A stretch of 57,963 nt of DNA, taken from assembly GCA_020027535.1 (NCBI GenBank), contig JAHRAK010000123.1, forward strand, positions 1 through 57,963, in the 5' to 3' direction. Made by a program: the position numbers and the translations under genes. Positions 8,364-16,845 of the stretch are shown here, one piece after another; the first letter of the stretch is position 1; the number at the start of each line of letters is the position of its first letter. The DNA is from Nitrospirales bacterium (GTDB lineage: Bacteria; Nitrospirota; Nitrospiria; Nitrospirales; UBA8639). The notes below the pieces were generated by a model, which saw nothing but the letters and a program-made list of their open reading frames with translations, searched no databases and was not told the origin of the DNA.

Positions 8364-8600
8364 ATGAAAAAATTCTTGGCAATCGTCCTGATCTTGGGAG
8401 CTGTCTTTTTGGCGGGATACTACATGGGGCAACAACCACCGGAGGAGGTCAAAAAACAACTCCGGGAGTTGTCACAAGAAGTGATAGAGCAAACGATCGG
8501 CCCGGAAGAAGAGGAGATGGTCCTTCAAGAAGAATTTATGGATGAAACCGTCACCGATCTGAACGAAACGCTTGACCACTTGAAACAAGCCCGGGAGTAA
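8364..8600 (+). CDS. Small membrane-anchored acidic protein
   Basis: 78 residues. The start MKKFLAIVLILGAVFLAGYYMGQ is a single N-terminal membrane anchor or uncleaved signal. The rest is a highly charged helical region (EEVKKQLRELSQEVIEQ, GPEEEEMVLQEE) with coiled-coil potential. It lies 128 bases after the hypothetical gene and is followed by palindromic repeats. The function is unknown; its plain composition and good start support it as a real gene. Confidence 0.6.
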   Translation: MKKFLAIVLILGAVFLAGYYMGQQPPEEVKKQLRELSQEVIEQTIGPEEEEMVLQEEFMDETVTDLNETLDHLKQARE

Positions 8601-8613
8601 GGGGAAAGGAATT

Positions 8614-8640
8614 AGGACAGGCACAGGGGCCTGTCCCTAC
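8614..8640. repeat. Palindrome GGACAGGC...GCCTGTCC (copy 1)
   Basis: Inverted arms GGACAGGC and GCCTGTCC flank ACAGGG, and the unit ends in CTAC. Related copies are at 47113-47142 and 47252-47280. Confidence 0.7.
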
Positions 8641-8645
8641 ACCTT

Positions 8646-8698
8646 CTCCTATTTCCTGCATTAAGCGGGAAATAGGGAGAGGGCTGGGGTGAGGGGGG
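8646..8698. repeat. GGGAGAGGGCTGGGGTGAGGG-family repeat
   Basis: This unit abuts the stop codon of the HEAT-repeat gene. It shares the GGGAGAGGG-CTGGGGTGAGGG arm with 25497-25539 and with looser copies at 54298-54337 and 55312-55352. Its own inner arms are TATTTCC and GGAAATA-like. Confidence 0.65.
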
Positions 8699-9562
8699 TC
8701 AGGCGTTGGCCGGCTGTTTTTTCCACGCGACGAGAATACGTTCTATCCGCATCCGAACGACAAGGTCCGGATCTTTCATCAACGGCTTGATCGCATCCCG
8801 TCCACGCAAGTCCCCGATTTGTTCCAACGCAGCCGCTGCGGTCAGACGCGTCATCCAATCCTGATCCTGGAGCATGGCGATCAAGGGATCGACCGCCTCC
8901 GAATCCTTAATCTGGCCAAGCGCCAAAATCGCCTGCTTGCGCACGAACTCTTCTCTATCGGTCAAGGCCGCAATCAATCTGGGCACGGCTGGTTTCCCCA
9001 ACTCAATAAGGGCCCTCGTGGCATCATCCTTAAACTCATCGTTGTGCAGCATCGATATCAGAGGATCCAACACCCGCTCATCATTGATCTTCCCCAATGC
9101 CTGGATCACGTACTTCCGGGACTCCCAATCGCGCACGTACCTGAGCAATAACTCGACGGCGGGAGACCCCACTCCGGCAATAGCTTCAACCGCCGCTTCC
9201 CGGACCTGCCAGTCCCCGTCACGAAGCGTTCTGACTATCGGCTCGACGCAGCGTTCGTCTCCCATTTCACCAAGGGTGACAACCGCTTCACGTCGGACGA
9301 CCCAATCCGTGTCCTGAAGAAGGTCGATTTGGATATCGATCTCGTCTTTGACCTTCTCTTCTTCCAGTTCAGGCTCTTCGTCCTCTGCCTGTTCCTCGCC
9401 TTCCCCTTCCTCAGCTTCCGCCGTCGCAACGGCGTCGCCTTCCAACAAGGATTCCGATACTTCGTCCACGAACTCATCAGTCACTTCATCCTGAGAGACC
9501 GCATCGGGTTCCTCTTCTTGCGTTTGAGGATCTTCGGCGGAAGATTTCATATCGTCAGTCAT
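8699..9562 (-). CDS. HEAT-repeat protein with acidic N-terminal region
   Basis: 287 residues, with AAGGGGAA before the ATG. The first 95 residues are strongly acidic and low in complexity. From about residue 100 come five to six HEAT/PBS-lyase-type repeats with the recurring pattern VRREAVVTLGEMGDERCVEPI, VREAAVEAIAGVG and VRKQAILALGQIKDSEAVDPL. Such repeats form a curved solenoid for protein binding; in some bacteria they act as phycobilin lyase-like or regulatory scaffolds. No catalytic site is present and the partner is unknown. The 66-residue basic protein gene lies 57 bases upstream on the same strand, possibly in one operon. Confidence 0.8.
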   Translation of the reverse strand: MTDDMKSSAEDPQTQEEEPDAVSQDEVTDEFVDEVSESLLEGDAVATAEAEEGEGEEQAEDEEPELEEEKVKDEIDIQIDLLQDTDWVVRREAVVTLGEMGDERCVEPIVRTLRDGDWQVREAAVEAIAGVGSPAVELLLRYVRDWESRKYVIQALGKINDERVLDPLISMLHNDEFKDDATRALIELGKPAVPRLIAALTDREEFVRKQAILALGQIKDSEAVDPLIAMLQDQDWMTRLTAAAALEQIGDLRGRDAIKPLMKDPDLVVRMRIERILVAWKKQPANA

Positions 9563-9619
9563 GAACGTTCCCCTTTCACTGAATTCAGCGGGCGTGTTGG
9601 CACCCCCCGGTTTCCGGAG

Positions 9620-9820
9620 TTACGCCGCTTTGGCTTTTTTCCCGGCCGCCTTGGCTATACGTGCCGCCCTGAGACGAATTTTTCGCTGGACCCGTTTGAG
9701 GCGTTTTCGCAACTGTCGCGCGTCCTTGTCCACTTCGAGGTTTTCACTATCGGCTTGTCTTTCCTTGACCTTTTTTTCAAGGACAGCCTTATCATCCTCT
9801 TGCGTTCGCTTGTTTGCCAT
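9620..9820 (-). CDS. Small Lys/Arg-rich hypothetical protein
   Basis: 66 residues, highly basic: RQLRKRLKRVQRKIRLRAAR, then an Ala/Lys tail (KAAGKKAKAA). The N-terminal half is a charged helix (EDDKAVLEKKVKERQ). It has no signal or membrane segment and could bind nucleic acid or the acidic HEAT protein encoded next; both are guesses. A 24-bp repeat lies 20 bases before its start. Confidence 0.55.
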   Translation of the reverse strand: MANKRTQEDDKAVLEKKVKERQADSENLEVDKDARQLRKRLKRVQRKIRLRAARIAKAAGKKAKAA

Positions 9821-9840
9821 TCTTGCACTCCCCTCAATAC

Positions 9841-9864
9841 CCTTCGACTTCGCTCAGGGCAGGC
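9841..9864. repeat. 24-bp mobile-like repeat (copy A)
   Basis: CCTTCGACTTCGCTCAGG followed by GCAGGC. The same 24-mer is at 55721-55744 and, with its first base changed from C to A, inside hflX at 38883-38906. Confidence 0.8.
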
Positions 9865-9935
9865 GTGAGACAACATTTGATCATTGAACAGCCGAGTCTA
9901 GTCAACGGTTCTTACGGGTGTCAACCGGACGTCCA

Positions 9936-10445
9936 TCACTGTGCGCGGTTTTGCCAGTCTTTGCAAAAGCTTCGTTCATAGGCCAATATTTTCCAGGCTT
10001 CTTCTTCCGTAATCGTCACCGGAATCATCGGCACCATGCCGGTCCCCGGGCTGCCGTTCTTGATGATCCAGAACAGTTCGCCGTCGTGTCGTCTCTTTTG
10101 AAACCTGCAATTGGTGAAATTACGAGGACCGGGATTCAGACGCCTGCCGATCGGCCCCTCTCCCAAGCCGGTTTTTCCATGGCACGACACGCAGGCGCCT
10201 TTTCCTTCATACAGGAGTTTTCCTTCGTCAACGATCTCGGGCGAAGCCGTTTTCGTCGAACCGAAGGGCGGGACCAATTTCCTGGCCCATAGTCTTTCAC
10301 TCACGGGCACCCTGGGACGCAACGGTTGCACTTCTTCAGCCAAGCCCGGGGCGGGACCGGCACCCCAACTCATCAGACCCAAGCCCACAACCAGCAGGTA
10401 TCTGCTCGTGGATTTGAATGAGAGAGTGTGTGGTACGGATCGCAC
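9936..10445 (-). CDS. Periplasmic mono-haem cytochrome c
   Basis: 169 residues from a GTG. A signal peptide is likely (RYLLVVGLGLMSWGAG, cleaved near GLAEE). One haem site, CVSCHGKTG, lies at about residue 90, and a probable methionine ligand is in GSPGTGMVPMIP. Two other genes here share the layout PRNFTNC/P, LFWIIKNGSPGTGM and ITEEEAWKxLAYE: 10523-11008 and 47402-47899. It is a small periplasmic electron carrier or a subunit of a respiratory complex. A terminator lies just upstream (10457-10496), so it may have its own promoter or rely on read-through from its sister gene. Confidence 0.85.
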   Translation of the reverse strand: MRSVPHTLSFKSTSRYLLVVGLGLMSWGAGPAPGLAEEVQPLRPRVPVSERLWARKLVPPFGSTKTASPEIVDEGKLLYEGKGACVSCHGKTGLGEGPIGRRLNPGPRNFTNCRFQKRRHDGELFWIIKNGSPGTGMVPMIPVTITEEEAWKILAYERSFCKDWQNRAQ

Positions 10446-10456
10446 GTTCGGTTAAG

Positions 10457-10496
10457 AGAAAAAGCCCCGTTCAGGGTTGAACCTGAACGGGGCTTC
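10457..10496 (-). terminator. Intrinsic terminator of the 10523-11008 cytochrome gene
   Basis: On the minus strand, AAGCCCCGTTCAGG pairs with CCTGAACGGGGCTT and is followed by TTTTTCTC. It is a strong G+C stem with a T-run 26 bases after the stop of the cytochrome gene. Confidence 0.85.
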
Positions 10497-10522
10497 GAGC
10501 ACTGACTCACGTGACAAAACGA

Positions 10523-11008
10523 CTACTTCTTTTTCTTGCGCCATTTCGTACAGAAGCTTCGCTCGTAGGCCAATACCTTCCACGCTTCTTCTTCCGTGAT
10601 GGTCGCCGGAATCATGGACACCATACCGGTCCCCGGGCTGCCGTTCTTGATAATCCAGAACAATTCACCATCTTTCCGTTTCTTGTGGAATTTGCAATTG
10701 GTAAAGTTCCGCGGGCCGGGATTCAACACTTTTCCGGCCGGACCGGCGCCGTCTCCCTTTTTCCCGTGACAATTGACGCAGGTGCCCTTACCTTCAAAAA
10801 TCTTCTTGCCTTCGGCAACGATCTCGTCGGAGGCTTTTTTCGTTTTCTTGTACAACTCGGCGGGTGGTTTGATTTTCTTGGCCTTCCCGCGATCAGACTT
10901 CGGAACCCGTGGCTTCAGCGGGTCTTTTTCGGCTCCGGCAAAGGCCAAGTCGCCACCGGCGAAGGCAAATGCCGTCAACAAACTACAAATCGCTAAAAAC
11001 CGCTTCAT
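10523..11008 (-). CDS. Periplasmic mono-haem cytochrome c, sister of the next gene
   Basis: 161 residues from the ATG at 11008, preceded by AAGGAGGG. Signal peptide FLAICSLLTAFAFAGGDLAFA. One haem motif, CVNCHGKKGDG, is followed by PRNFTNCKFHKKRKDGE and the methionine region GTGMVSMIP; the end is a lysine-rich tail. It closely matches the 9936-10445 protein over the whole mature part, so the two look like a tandem duplication. An extra cysteine (NFTNCKF) is shared by both but replaced by proline in the 47.4-kb relative. It has its own promoter (11142-11170) and terminator. It is a probable electron carrier; the partner enzyme is not in the window. Confidence 0.88.
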   Translation of the reverse strand: MKRFLAICSLLTAFAFAGGDLAFAGAEKDPLKPRVPKSDRGKAKKIKPPAELYKKTKKASDEIVAEGKKIFEGKGTCVNCHGKKGDGAGPAGKVLNPGPRNFTNCKFHKKRKDGELFWIIKNGSPGTGMVSMIPATITEEEAWKVLAYERSFCTKWRKKKK

Positions 11009-11141
11009 GAATCCCTCCTTTGATAATGATTGCATCCTTTGTCTGGAAGGCCGTTTGGATTGAGGGTTAAGGCCCTCAGAGCATCGACGTTTGTATACTA
11101 CACCCTCATCAAGATCAATATCAAAACCTCCAAACCTGTCG

Positions 11142-11170
11142 AACATATCAATGTGATTTTCCCCTGTCAA
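11142..11170 (-). promoter_or_regulatory. Sigma-70-type promoter for the cytochrome gene
   Basis: On the minus strand, TTGACA (11165-11170) and TATGTT (11142-11147) are spaced by 17 bases. The transcript would have a leader of roughly 125 bases before the ATG at 11008. It sits just after the end of the RodZ-like gene, which makes the cytochrome a separate unit. Confidence 0.7.
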
Positions 11171-11187
11171 GAAATCAAAGTCGGTGG

Positions 11188-12105
11188 TTACGGTCTTAAT
11201 TCCAAATTTCGAACCACAATGCCGGATCCACCAAAAGGACCGCGCAACTGGCCATTGAGCCTGACCTCGACCCCTCCGGCGTTCCCGAGCGTCAACAGAA
11301 ACCGTTCATTGGCCTGCCATTGCACGATTTCACCCACCTGCAATAAGGCTTCCTTGGGTTTGTTTTCATCGGAACGAACCACGACCCAGGTTATTTCCAA
11401 CGTCCGTAGTTCAAGAACCAACGGACCATCTTCCGACTCTGTCGTAGGAGAGGGAATTGGCGCGAGGTCCGGATGTGACAAGGAAGACGTAGGCGCCCCG
11501 TCATCAACCGGCGATACCGCAGGAATCTCGGCGACGTCCATCTCTGGGGCCGGCTCCATATTTGTCGTTCCTGAAGCATCAACTTGCCCTTCGATCCCGG
11601 AAGGCGGGCGATCCTCGGCGATTTCGTTGACAGGACCGGGTTGCTCCGGTTTTGATGCCACCTCGTCGCGAGGGTCAACGGCCTGTTGCGAAAAACGGGA
11701 AAATACGGACGTTGAAGGAGATTGTTGTTGGAGGAGCACCATTCCTCCAAGCAGGAGGAGCCCGCTAACGAGAAGGACAACCATGGTTCGGCTGGTTTTC
11801 CCTTTATACTCGTCTTTCTTCAGCAGAAACATTTTCCGCAGACCCTCGCCCTCTTTTCCTTTTTTGTAGAACGATGCGGAACCTTCTGCAAACAACCGCA
11901 GACATTCTTCTTCGTCGAGATCGAGCGATCGGGCGTAGGCTCGGACAAAGCCTTTGGTGAAAACCCGTTCGGGTAATTGCTCAAAAGAGCCCCCTTCCAA
12001 GGCCTTCAAATGCGGCTCTTGGATCCGGGTCCTTGAGGCCATCTGCTTCAGGGTCAACCCTTGAGACTCACGGGCGGTTTTGAACTTGTTGCCTAACGAA
12101 TCCAT
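11188..12105 (-). CDS. RodZ-like helix-turn-helix membrane protein
   Basis: 305 residues. The N-terminal helix-turn-helix (about 5-75: LKTARESQG-like start, LTLKQMASRTRI, then LPERVFTKGFVRAYAR) is the RodZ pattern. A basic stretch and one membrane helix follow (TMVVLLVSGLLLLGGMVLL, about 103-121), then a Pro/Ser/Glu-rich periplasmic linker and a C-terminal beta domain (about 220-305: LEITWVVVRSDENK, VEVRLNGQ) of the RodZ C-terminal type. RodZ anchors MreB and sets rod shape. It is the last gene of the mutL-miaA-mtnP-kinase run. No mreB is in the window. Confidence 0.8.
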   Translation of the reverse strand: MDSLGNKFKTARESQGLTLKQMASRTRIQEPHLKALEGGSFEQLPERVFTKGFVRAYARSLDLDEEECLRLFAEGSASFYKKGKEGEGLRKMFLLKKDEYKGKTSRTMVVLLVSGLLLLGGMVLLQQQSPSTSVFSRFSQQAVDPRDEVASKPEQPGPVNEIAEDRPPSGIEGQVDASGTTNMEPAPEMDVAEIPAVSPVDDGAPTSSLSHPDLAPIPSPTTESEDGPLVLELRTLEITWVVVRSDENKPKEALLQVGEIVQWQANERFLLTLGNAGGVEVRLNGQLRGPFGGSGIVVRNLELRP

Positions 12106-12150
12106 ATGCTCCGACGTTGAATGCGAACCGACGACCTCCGGAGAACGTCC

Positions 12151-13065
12151 TCACGAAAGGTCCTCGAAATGGGTGAGTCGTTTGAAATCGCGGAAACGGG
12201 ATTCAATGTCCTGATGTTCCAGTTGCCGCAGGCGGTCGAGACTAAAGCCTTCCACGGTAAAGGAAGCCATGACGCTTCCGAAAATAATCGCCCGCCTCAA
12301 GCCTTCATCTGAAAAATCTCCCGTTGACGACAGATGCCCCATAAAACCGCCGGCGAACGTATCACCGGCACCGGTCGGATCCTTCACGCTTTCCAACGGA
12401 AACGCCGGCGCACCAAAGACGCCTTTTTCATGGAACATCAAAACGCCATACTCTCCTCGTTTGATAATGAAATACTTGGGCCCGCGTGCCAGCACGTCTT
12501 TGGCGACTTTGACCAGACTGAAGTCCTGGCCGAGTTCACGAGCTTCTCCGTCATTGATGATGAGCACGTCGATCTTTTCCAACACGTTCCATAGGGCTTC
12601 CCGTTTTCCATGAATCCAAAAATTCATGGTGTCACAGGCGACGATTCGAGGCCGTTCGACTTGATTCAGTACGTCCATTTGCAGCTCGGGGTCGATGTTC
12701 CCCAGGAACAACGTGTCGGGAGTCCGATAGTGGTCCGGGATTTTGGGACGGAAGGATTCCAGGACGTTGAGTTGGGTATCAAGCGTGTGGGCTTCATTAA
12801 GTTGATAGGTATATTCCCCTTGCCAGCGAAAAGTTCTTCCACTGCGACGTTCCAGGCCGGACAAATCGATTCCTCGACTTTTCAAAAAGGCGACGTGTTC
12901 GTCCGGAAAATCTTCCCCAACGACCGCGATCAAATCAACGCCGGTAAAAAAACTGGCGGCCGTAGAAAAATACGTGGCCGACCCGCCCAACACTTCCGTC
13001 GCTTCCCCGAAAGGAGTGCGAACCGTATCAAACGCCACAGAACCCACTACCAACAATCTACCCAT
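12151..13065 (-). CDS. PfkB-family sugar/nucleoside kinase
   Basis: 304 residues from the ATG at 13065, which has GGGAG eight bases upstream; an ATG at 13080 overlaps the mtnP end more deeply. PfkB features are present: a Gly-rich N-terminal part (LGGSATYFSTAASFF), a central VLIINDGEARELG, and the C-terminal signature DPTGAGDTFAGGF with the catalytic Asp (about residue 240). It phosphorylates a sugar or nucleoside hydroxyl; the substrate is unknown. Being tightly paired with MTA phosphorylase, it could act on a product of methylthioadenosine or nucleoside salvage. That link is inferred from the neighbourhood only. Confidence 0.85.
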   Translation of the reverse strand: MGRLLVVGSVAFDTVRTPFGEATEVLGGSATYFSTAASFFTGVDLIAVVGEDFPDEHVAFLKSRGIDLSGLERRSGRTFRWQGEYTYQLNEAHTLDTQLNVLESFRPKIPDHYRTPDTLFLGNIDPELQMDVLNQVERPRIVACDTMNFWIHGKREALWNVLEKIDVLIINDGEARELGQDFSLVKVAKDVLARGPKYFIIKRGEYGVLMFHEKGVFGAPAFPLESVKDPTGAGDTFAGGFMGHLSSTGDFSDEGLRRAIIFGSVMASFTVEGFSLDRLRQLEHQDIESRFRDFKRLTHFEDLS

Positions 13066-13066
13066 G

Positions 13067-13954
13067 TCATTGACTCCCATTCGATGTTTTCACGTGTTTC
13101 AAAAAGAGGCCGTAGCGCTGCTTCACGGAGGCCGTCACGGCTTTCGGCGCGGTCACGATCGTTTGCCGAAGCGCCGTCGCGCATGGACAGGCTCTCGCCC
13201 CCCCGGTCCGTTGAATGGCGTCCCGGAGCAGGTTCTTGGCCTGAGCCACGTTCGCGTGCATCACGCTCAAAATCGCTTCGACAGAGACGGGCGCTTCACT
13301 CTGATGCCAGCAATCGTAATCCGTCACCAAGGCCAACGTCGCATAACAGATTTCGGCCTCCCTGGCGAGCTTGGCTTCCGTCGCGTTGGTCATCCCGATG
13401 ATATCCACGCCCCATTGCCGATACAGCAATGATTCCGCTTTGGTTGAAAACTGCGGCCCTTCGATACAGAGATACGTGCCACCCACGTGGAACGTGGCTC
13501 CCATCGACCGGGCAGCCTCTCCCAGTTGATCCGCCAAGGCGTGACAAACGGGGTCGGCAAACGTCACGTGCGCCACAAGCCCTTGATCGAAAAACGTACT
13601 CAGTCGCTTGGTTGTCCGATCGATAAATTGATCGGGAAGGACCATATGGCCGGGGTGGATGCGTTCTTTCATGCTCCCCACCGCGCTGACGGAGAAAATG
13701 CGCGTCACGCCGAGTGATTTGAGCGCGTAGACATTTGCCCGATAATTGATCATGGAGGGACTGATACGATGCCCCCGCCCATGACGCGAGAGAAACGCGA
13801 CGCGCCTGCCGGACAAGGTTCCCAGAATCACGGCATCCGAAGGTCGTCCGAACGGGGTGGACACGCGCGTCTCTCGCACCTGTTCCAGGCCATCCATGTC
13901 GTACAACCCGCTGCCTCCAATAACGGCAATATCGGCACGTGGTTTCGCTGGCAC
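13067..13954 (-). CDS. mtnP: S-methyl-5'-thioadenosine phosphorylase
   Basis: 295 residues from GTG, with AAGGGAAA upstream. Family features: the start IAVIGGSGLYDMDGL, the phosphate-site LSRHGRGHRISPS (about 55-67), the purine-site GGTYLCIEGPQFSTKAE (about 160-176) and MTNATEAKLAREAEICY, then the catalytic Asp in VTDYDCWH. It splits methylthioadenosine with phosphate to adenine and methylthioribose-1-phosphate, recycling the by-product of polyamine and similar reactions. A C-terminal cluster (GGARACPCATALRQ) may be a variable tail. The stop lies one base from the kinase start, so the two are probably co-translated. Confidence 0.9.
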   Translation of the reverse strand: MPAKPRADIAVIGGSGLYDMDGLEQVRETRVSTPFGRPSDAVILGTLSGRRVAFLSRHGRGHRISPSMINYRANVYALKSLGVTRIFSVSAVGSMKERIHPGHMVLPDQFIDRTTKRLSTFFDQGLVAHVTFADPVCHALADQLGEAARSMGATFHVGGTYLCIEGPQFSTKAESLLYRQWGVDIIGMTNATEAKLAREAEICYATLALVTDYDCWHQSEAPVSVEAILSVMHANVAQAKNLLRDAIQRTGGARACPCATALRQTIVTAPKAVTASVKQRYGLFLKHVKTSNGSQ

Positions 13955-13972
13955 GGGCTTTTCCCTTGTCGA

Positions 13973-14989
13973 TTATCCTTGAAGGGTGTTCACGAATCGT
14001 TCAATGAGTGTGACGACGCGTTGAGAAACCGATCGAACGGACTCGTCCGGTTGCACCTCGACCCACGTTAGACCCGGTTCCTTTCTGAACCACGTCATTT
14101 GCCGTTTCGCGAAATGACGAGTGTCCCGCTTCAATCGCCTCACCGCTTCGTCGAATGAATACTCTCCTTCCAGATACCCTGCCATCTGACGATAGCCCAA
14201 ACTTCTCATCGAGACAAGGTTTCTGGAGTATCCTTTCGCCAACAGGATCCGGGTTTCGTCAACCAGTCCTTTTGCCAATTCAAGGTCGACTCGATGATCA
14301 ATCCGTTGATAGAGAATAGCCCGCTCCATGGCCAACCCCAATACCAGGGCACGAAAGGGGGTTGCCCGTTCACGATGCTCTTCGTGGGCCTTCGAAAGAG
14401 CAACGCCGGTTTGCCGGTACACTTCCAGGGCCCGCAGCACTTTCACGGTATCGCGAGGATGCAGGCGACGCGCGGTGGCAGGATCCACACGGCCCAATTC
14501 CTGATACATCGATTCCCCTCCCCGGGCACGCGCTTCGTCTTCGAGTTTCCGGCGAAGAGTGCGGTCGCTGGGAGGACCGGCCCATAACCCGTGCAACAAC
14601 GCCCGAACGTAGAGTCCCGTCCCGCCAACCACCAAAGGGAGAAGGCCTTGTTCAGACAGACGGGAGATTTCTCGAAGGGCCCGCCGCCGGAATTCGCCGG
14701 CATTAAACGGCTCATCAGGCTCCACCAGATCAATCAACCGATGGGGGACGCGTTGCCGGTCCTCTTCCGAGGGGGTATCCGTTCCGATATTCATCCCTCG
14801 ATAGACTTGGGTCGAATCCGCGGTCAGGATCTCCGTTCCCAGGGCCTGAGCCACTTCAATGGCAATGCGACTCTTCCCGATGGCCGTGGGGCCCACCAGG
14901 ACGACGAGGGGCTGCAACGCGGTGGAAGACTCTGCCAAGGTGCGGATCCCGTGGTTCGAAGAAAGGCGAGACTCGAGTGGTGGATTCAT
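13973..14989 (-). CDS. miaA: tRNA dimethylallyltransferase MiaA
   Basis: 338 residues. The P-loop GPTAIGKSRIAIEVA lies at about residues 33-47, followed by ILTADSTQVYRGMNIGTDTPS (the DSxQxY substrate site), the PHRLIDLVEP loop, LVVGGTGLYVRALLHG and RDTRHFAKRQMTWFR near the end. It adds an isopentenyl group to A37 of tRNAs reading UNN codons. It overlaps mutL (ATGA), the classical mutL-miaA pairing. It runs toward mtnP with an 18-base gap. Length is normal; nothing odd was seen. Confidence 0.94.
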   Translation of the reverse strand: MNPPLESRLSSNHGIRTLAESSTALQPLVVLVGPTAIGKSRIAIEVAQALGTEILTADSTQVYRGMNIGTDTPSEEDRQRVPHRLIDLVEPDEPFNAGEFRRRALREISRLSEQGLLPLVVGGTGLYVRALLHGLWAGPPSDRTLRRKLEDEARARGGESMYQELGRVDPATARRLHPRDTVKVLRALEVYRQTGVALSKAHEEHRERATPFRALVLGLAMERAILYQRIDHRVDLELAKGLVDETRILLAKGYSRNLVSMRSLGYRQMAGYLEGEYSFDEAVRRLKRDTRHFAKRQMTWFRKEPGLTWVEVQPDESVRSVSQRVVTLIERFVNTLQG

Positions 14990-16767
14990 AGACGCCGAAA
15001 AATTCGATGCAATTCTTCACTGCCAAAACGTAAAGAGATCCTTCGGCCATGGGGGCAGGTCATGGGGCTCCCCTCACGCAGCCAATCGTGCACCACGTGT
15101 TGCATTTCCAGTGCTTCCATCCGGCGGCCGGCCTGGACCGCGCCCTTGCAGGCCATTGACGCCAGGACGGACCGTATCCGTTTGTCGAGGGAATCAACGG
15201 AGTTCCACTCCGACAGGTCTTCCAGGATATCTTCGAGTAGAGAGACATAATCCATCTGTCCGACAAGCGCCGGCACCGATCGAATGACAAACGAGGAAGG
15301 CCCAAAGCACTCCAGTTCGAGCCCCACTTTGGCTAATTCCGGCAGAATCTCAGCCAACGGTGTCGCCGCTGCGATCGGGAGGTCCACCGGTTCGGGAATC
15401 AGGAGCGGCTGAGTCTGGATGTGGCGGCTCTCCCATCCTCTCCACAAGCCTTCAAAGAGCACACGCTCGTGAATCGTATGCTGATCCAGTACGTGCAATT
15501 CATCTCCGATGTGCGCGACGATATAGGTGGCATGGATTTGCCCGAGAATCTGAACTTCAGGCTCCAGCGAATAGAGTGCCGGCGATTCTTTGACCTGATC
15601 CGTTTCGCTTCTTTGCTCTCTCCCGGAACCCCTTTGCACGCCGGTCGCATTGGAAGGGGCCAGCCGGTCGACAAACGGCTCACCCATCCTCACCTGCGCG
15701 GGCTTCGCCTTTTCGACATGATGCGGCACCCATTCTTCGGATCCGGGTGAAAGGGTCGGTGCCGTGACGTTTTTTTGCAGCGGAACACGAACCGCGCCTT
15801 TGATGGCTCGGTGGATCAGGTCGGGATTGCGAAATTTCACTTCCCGTTTTGAGGGATGCACGTTGACGTCCACCTCATGGGGGGCGACGTCCACCATCAG
15901 CACAAACGTCGGATGTCGCCCTTTCGGTAAAAAGGAGCCATACGATTCATACACGGCATGCGCAATCGTCGTGTTCTTGACGGAGCGCCGGTTCACAAAA
16001 ATTTCCTGGGGCGTCCGACCGGTTTTCGCATGATACGGATTGACGATCATCCCTCGCACGTGCGCACCGACCTGCTCATCGTGAATGGGCAGCATGATGT
16101 CCATGACTCGCGGCCCGTATACCTGGAGCAGTCGATCTTCCAATGCGGTGACTTTAGGATAGTCGAACACCACGTGGTCATTGTGCGTCAAGCGCAATTG
16201 CATGTGAAGGTTCGCCAAAGCGGCTTGTTGGGCGACGTGCGCAATATGGGAAAACTCCGTCGCCGTGGTCTTCAAAAAGTTCCGGCGACCCGGGGTGTTG
16301 AAAAACAACTCTTCGACCTCGATTCGTGTCCCGGGTGCGGCGCCGCGTTCTTCGACGGATTGGACGTCTCCTCCCTCGATTGCCACGGCGGTCCCCGTCA
16401 GAGCCTGATGCCGGGCCGTCAGCATCCGAAAACGTGAAACAGCGGCAATGCTGGGCAAGGCCTCCCCGCGAAATCCATAGGTGGCAATGCCGGTGAGATC
16501 GCCTGGATGACTGATTTTGCTGGTGGCGAATCGTTGGCAGGCCAGCGGGGCGTCGGCTCGACTCATCCCTTCGCCGTCATCGATCACCCGGATCAGGGTC
16601 CTCCCGCCGTTGACCACGTCGATGGAGATCACCGTACTTCCGGCATCCACACTGTTATCAAGTAATTCTTTGACGACTGACGCCGGACGTTCCACGATCT
16701 CTCCGGCGGCGATTTGAGAAGCCACAGATTCCGGAAGGACTTTGATTCTGGATTCAACAGACTCCAT
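14986..16767 (-). CDS. mutL: DNA mismatch repair protein MutL
   Basis: 593 residues. The N-terminal GHKL ATPase has IAAGEIVERPASVVKELLDNS, VIDDGEGM, ATSKI and the YGFRGEAL box (about 20-105). Next comes NTPGRRNFLK, then the second fold with VNRRSVKN and VDVNVHPSKREVKF (about 290-310). A variable linker leads to the C-terminal dimerisation domain with LDQHTIHERVLFE and CPHGRRISLRF. The metal-dependent endonuclease motif DQHAxxERxxYE appears in altered form (DQHTIHERVLFE), so nicking activity is plausible. MutL links MutS to downstream repair steps. It overlaps miaA. Confidence 0.94.
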   Translation of the reverse strand: MESVESRIKVLPESVASQIAAGEIVERPASVVKELLDNSVDAGSTVISIDVVNGGRTLIRVIDDGEGMSRADAPLACQRFATSKISHPGDLTGIATYGFRGEALPSIAAVSRFRMLTARHQALTGTAVAIEGGDVQSVEERGAAPGTRIEVEELFFNTPGRRNFLKTTATEFSHIAHVAQQAALANLHMQLRLTHNDHVVFDYPKVTALEDRLLQVYGPRVMDIMLPIHDEQVGAHVRGMIVNPYHAKTGRTPQEIFVNRRSVKNTTIAHAVYESYGSFLPKGRHPTFVLMVDVAPHEVDVNVHPSKREVKFRNPDLIHRAIKGAVRVPLQKNVTAPTLSPGSEEWVPHHVEKAKPAQVRMGEPFVDRLAPSNATGVQRGSGREQRSETDQVKESPALYSLEPEVQILGQIHATYIVAHIGDELHVLDQHTIHERVLFEGLWRGWESRHIQTQPLLIPEPVDLPIAAATPLAEILPELAKVGLELECFGPSSFVIRSVPALVGQMDYVSLLEDILEDLSEWNSVDSLDKRIRSVLASMACKGAVQAGRRMEALEMQHVVHDWLREGSPMTCPHGRRISLRFGSEELHRIFRRL

Positions 16768-16845
16768 GCAAAACGCTTTACGACGGAATCCTTGTGCCTT
16801 GATCCCTCTTCTGCTGGAGGGAACGGACTTCTTGGAGCCAGCCGG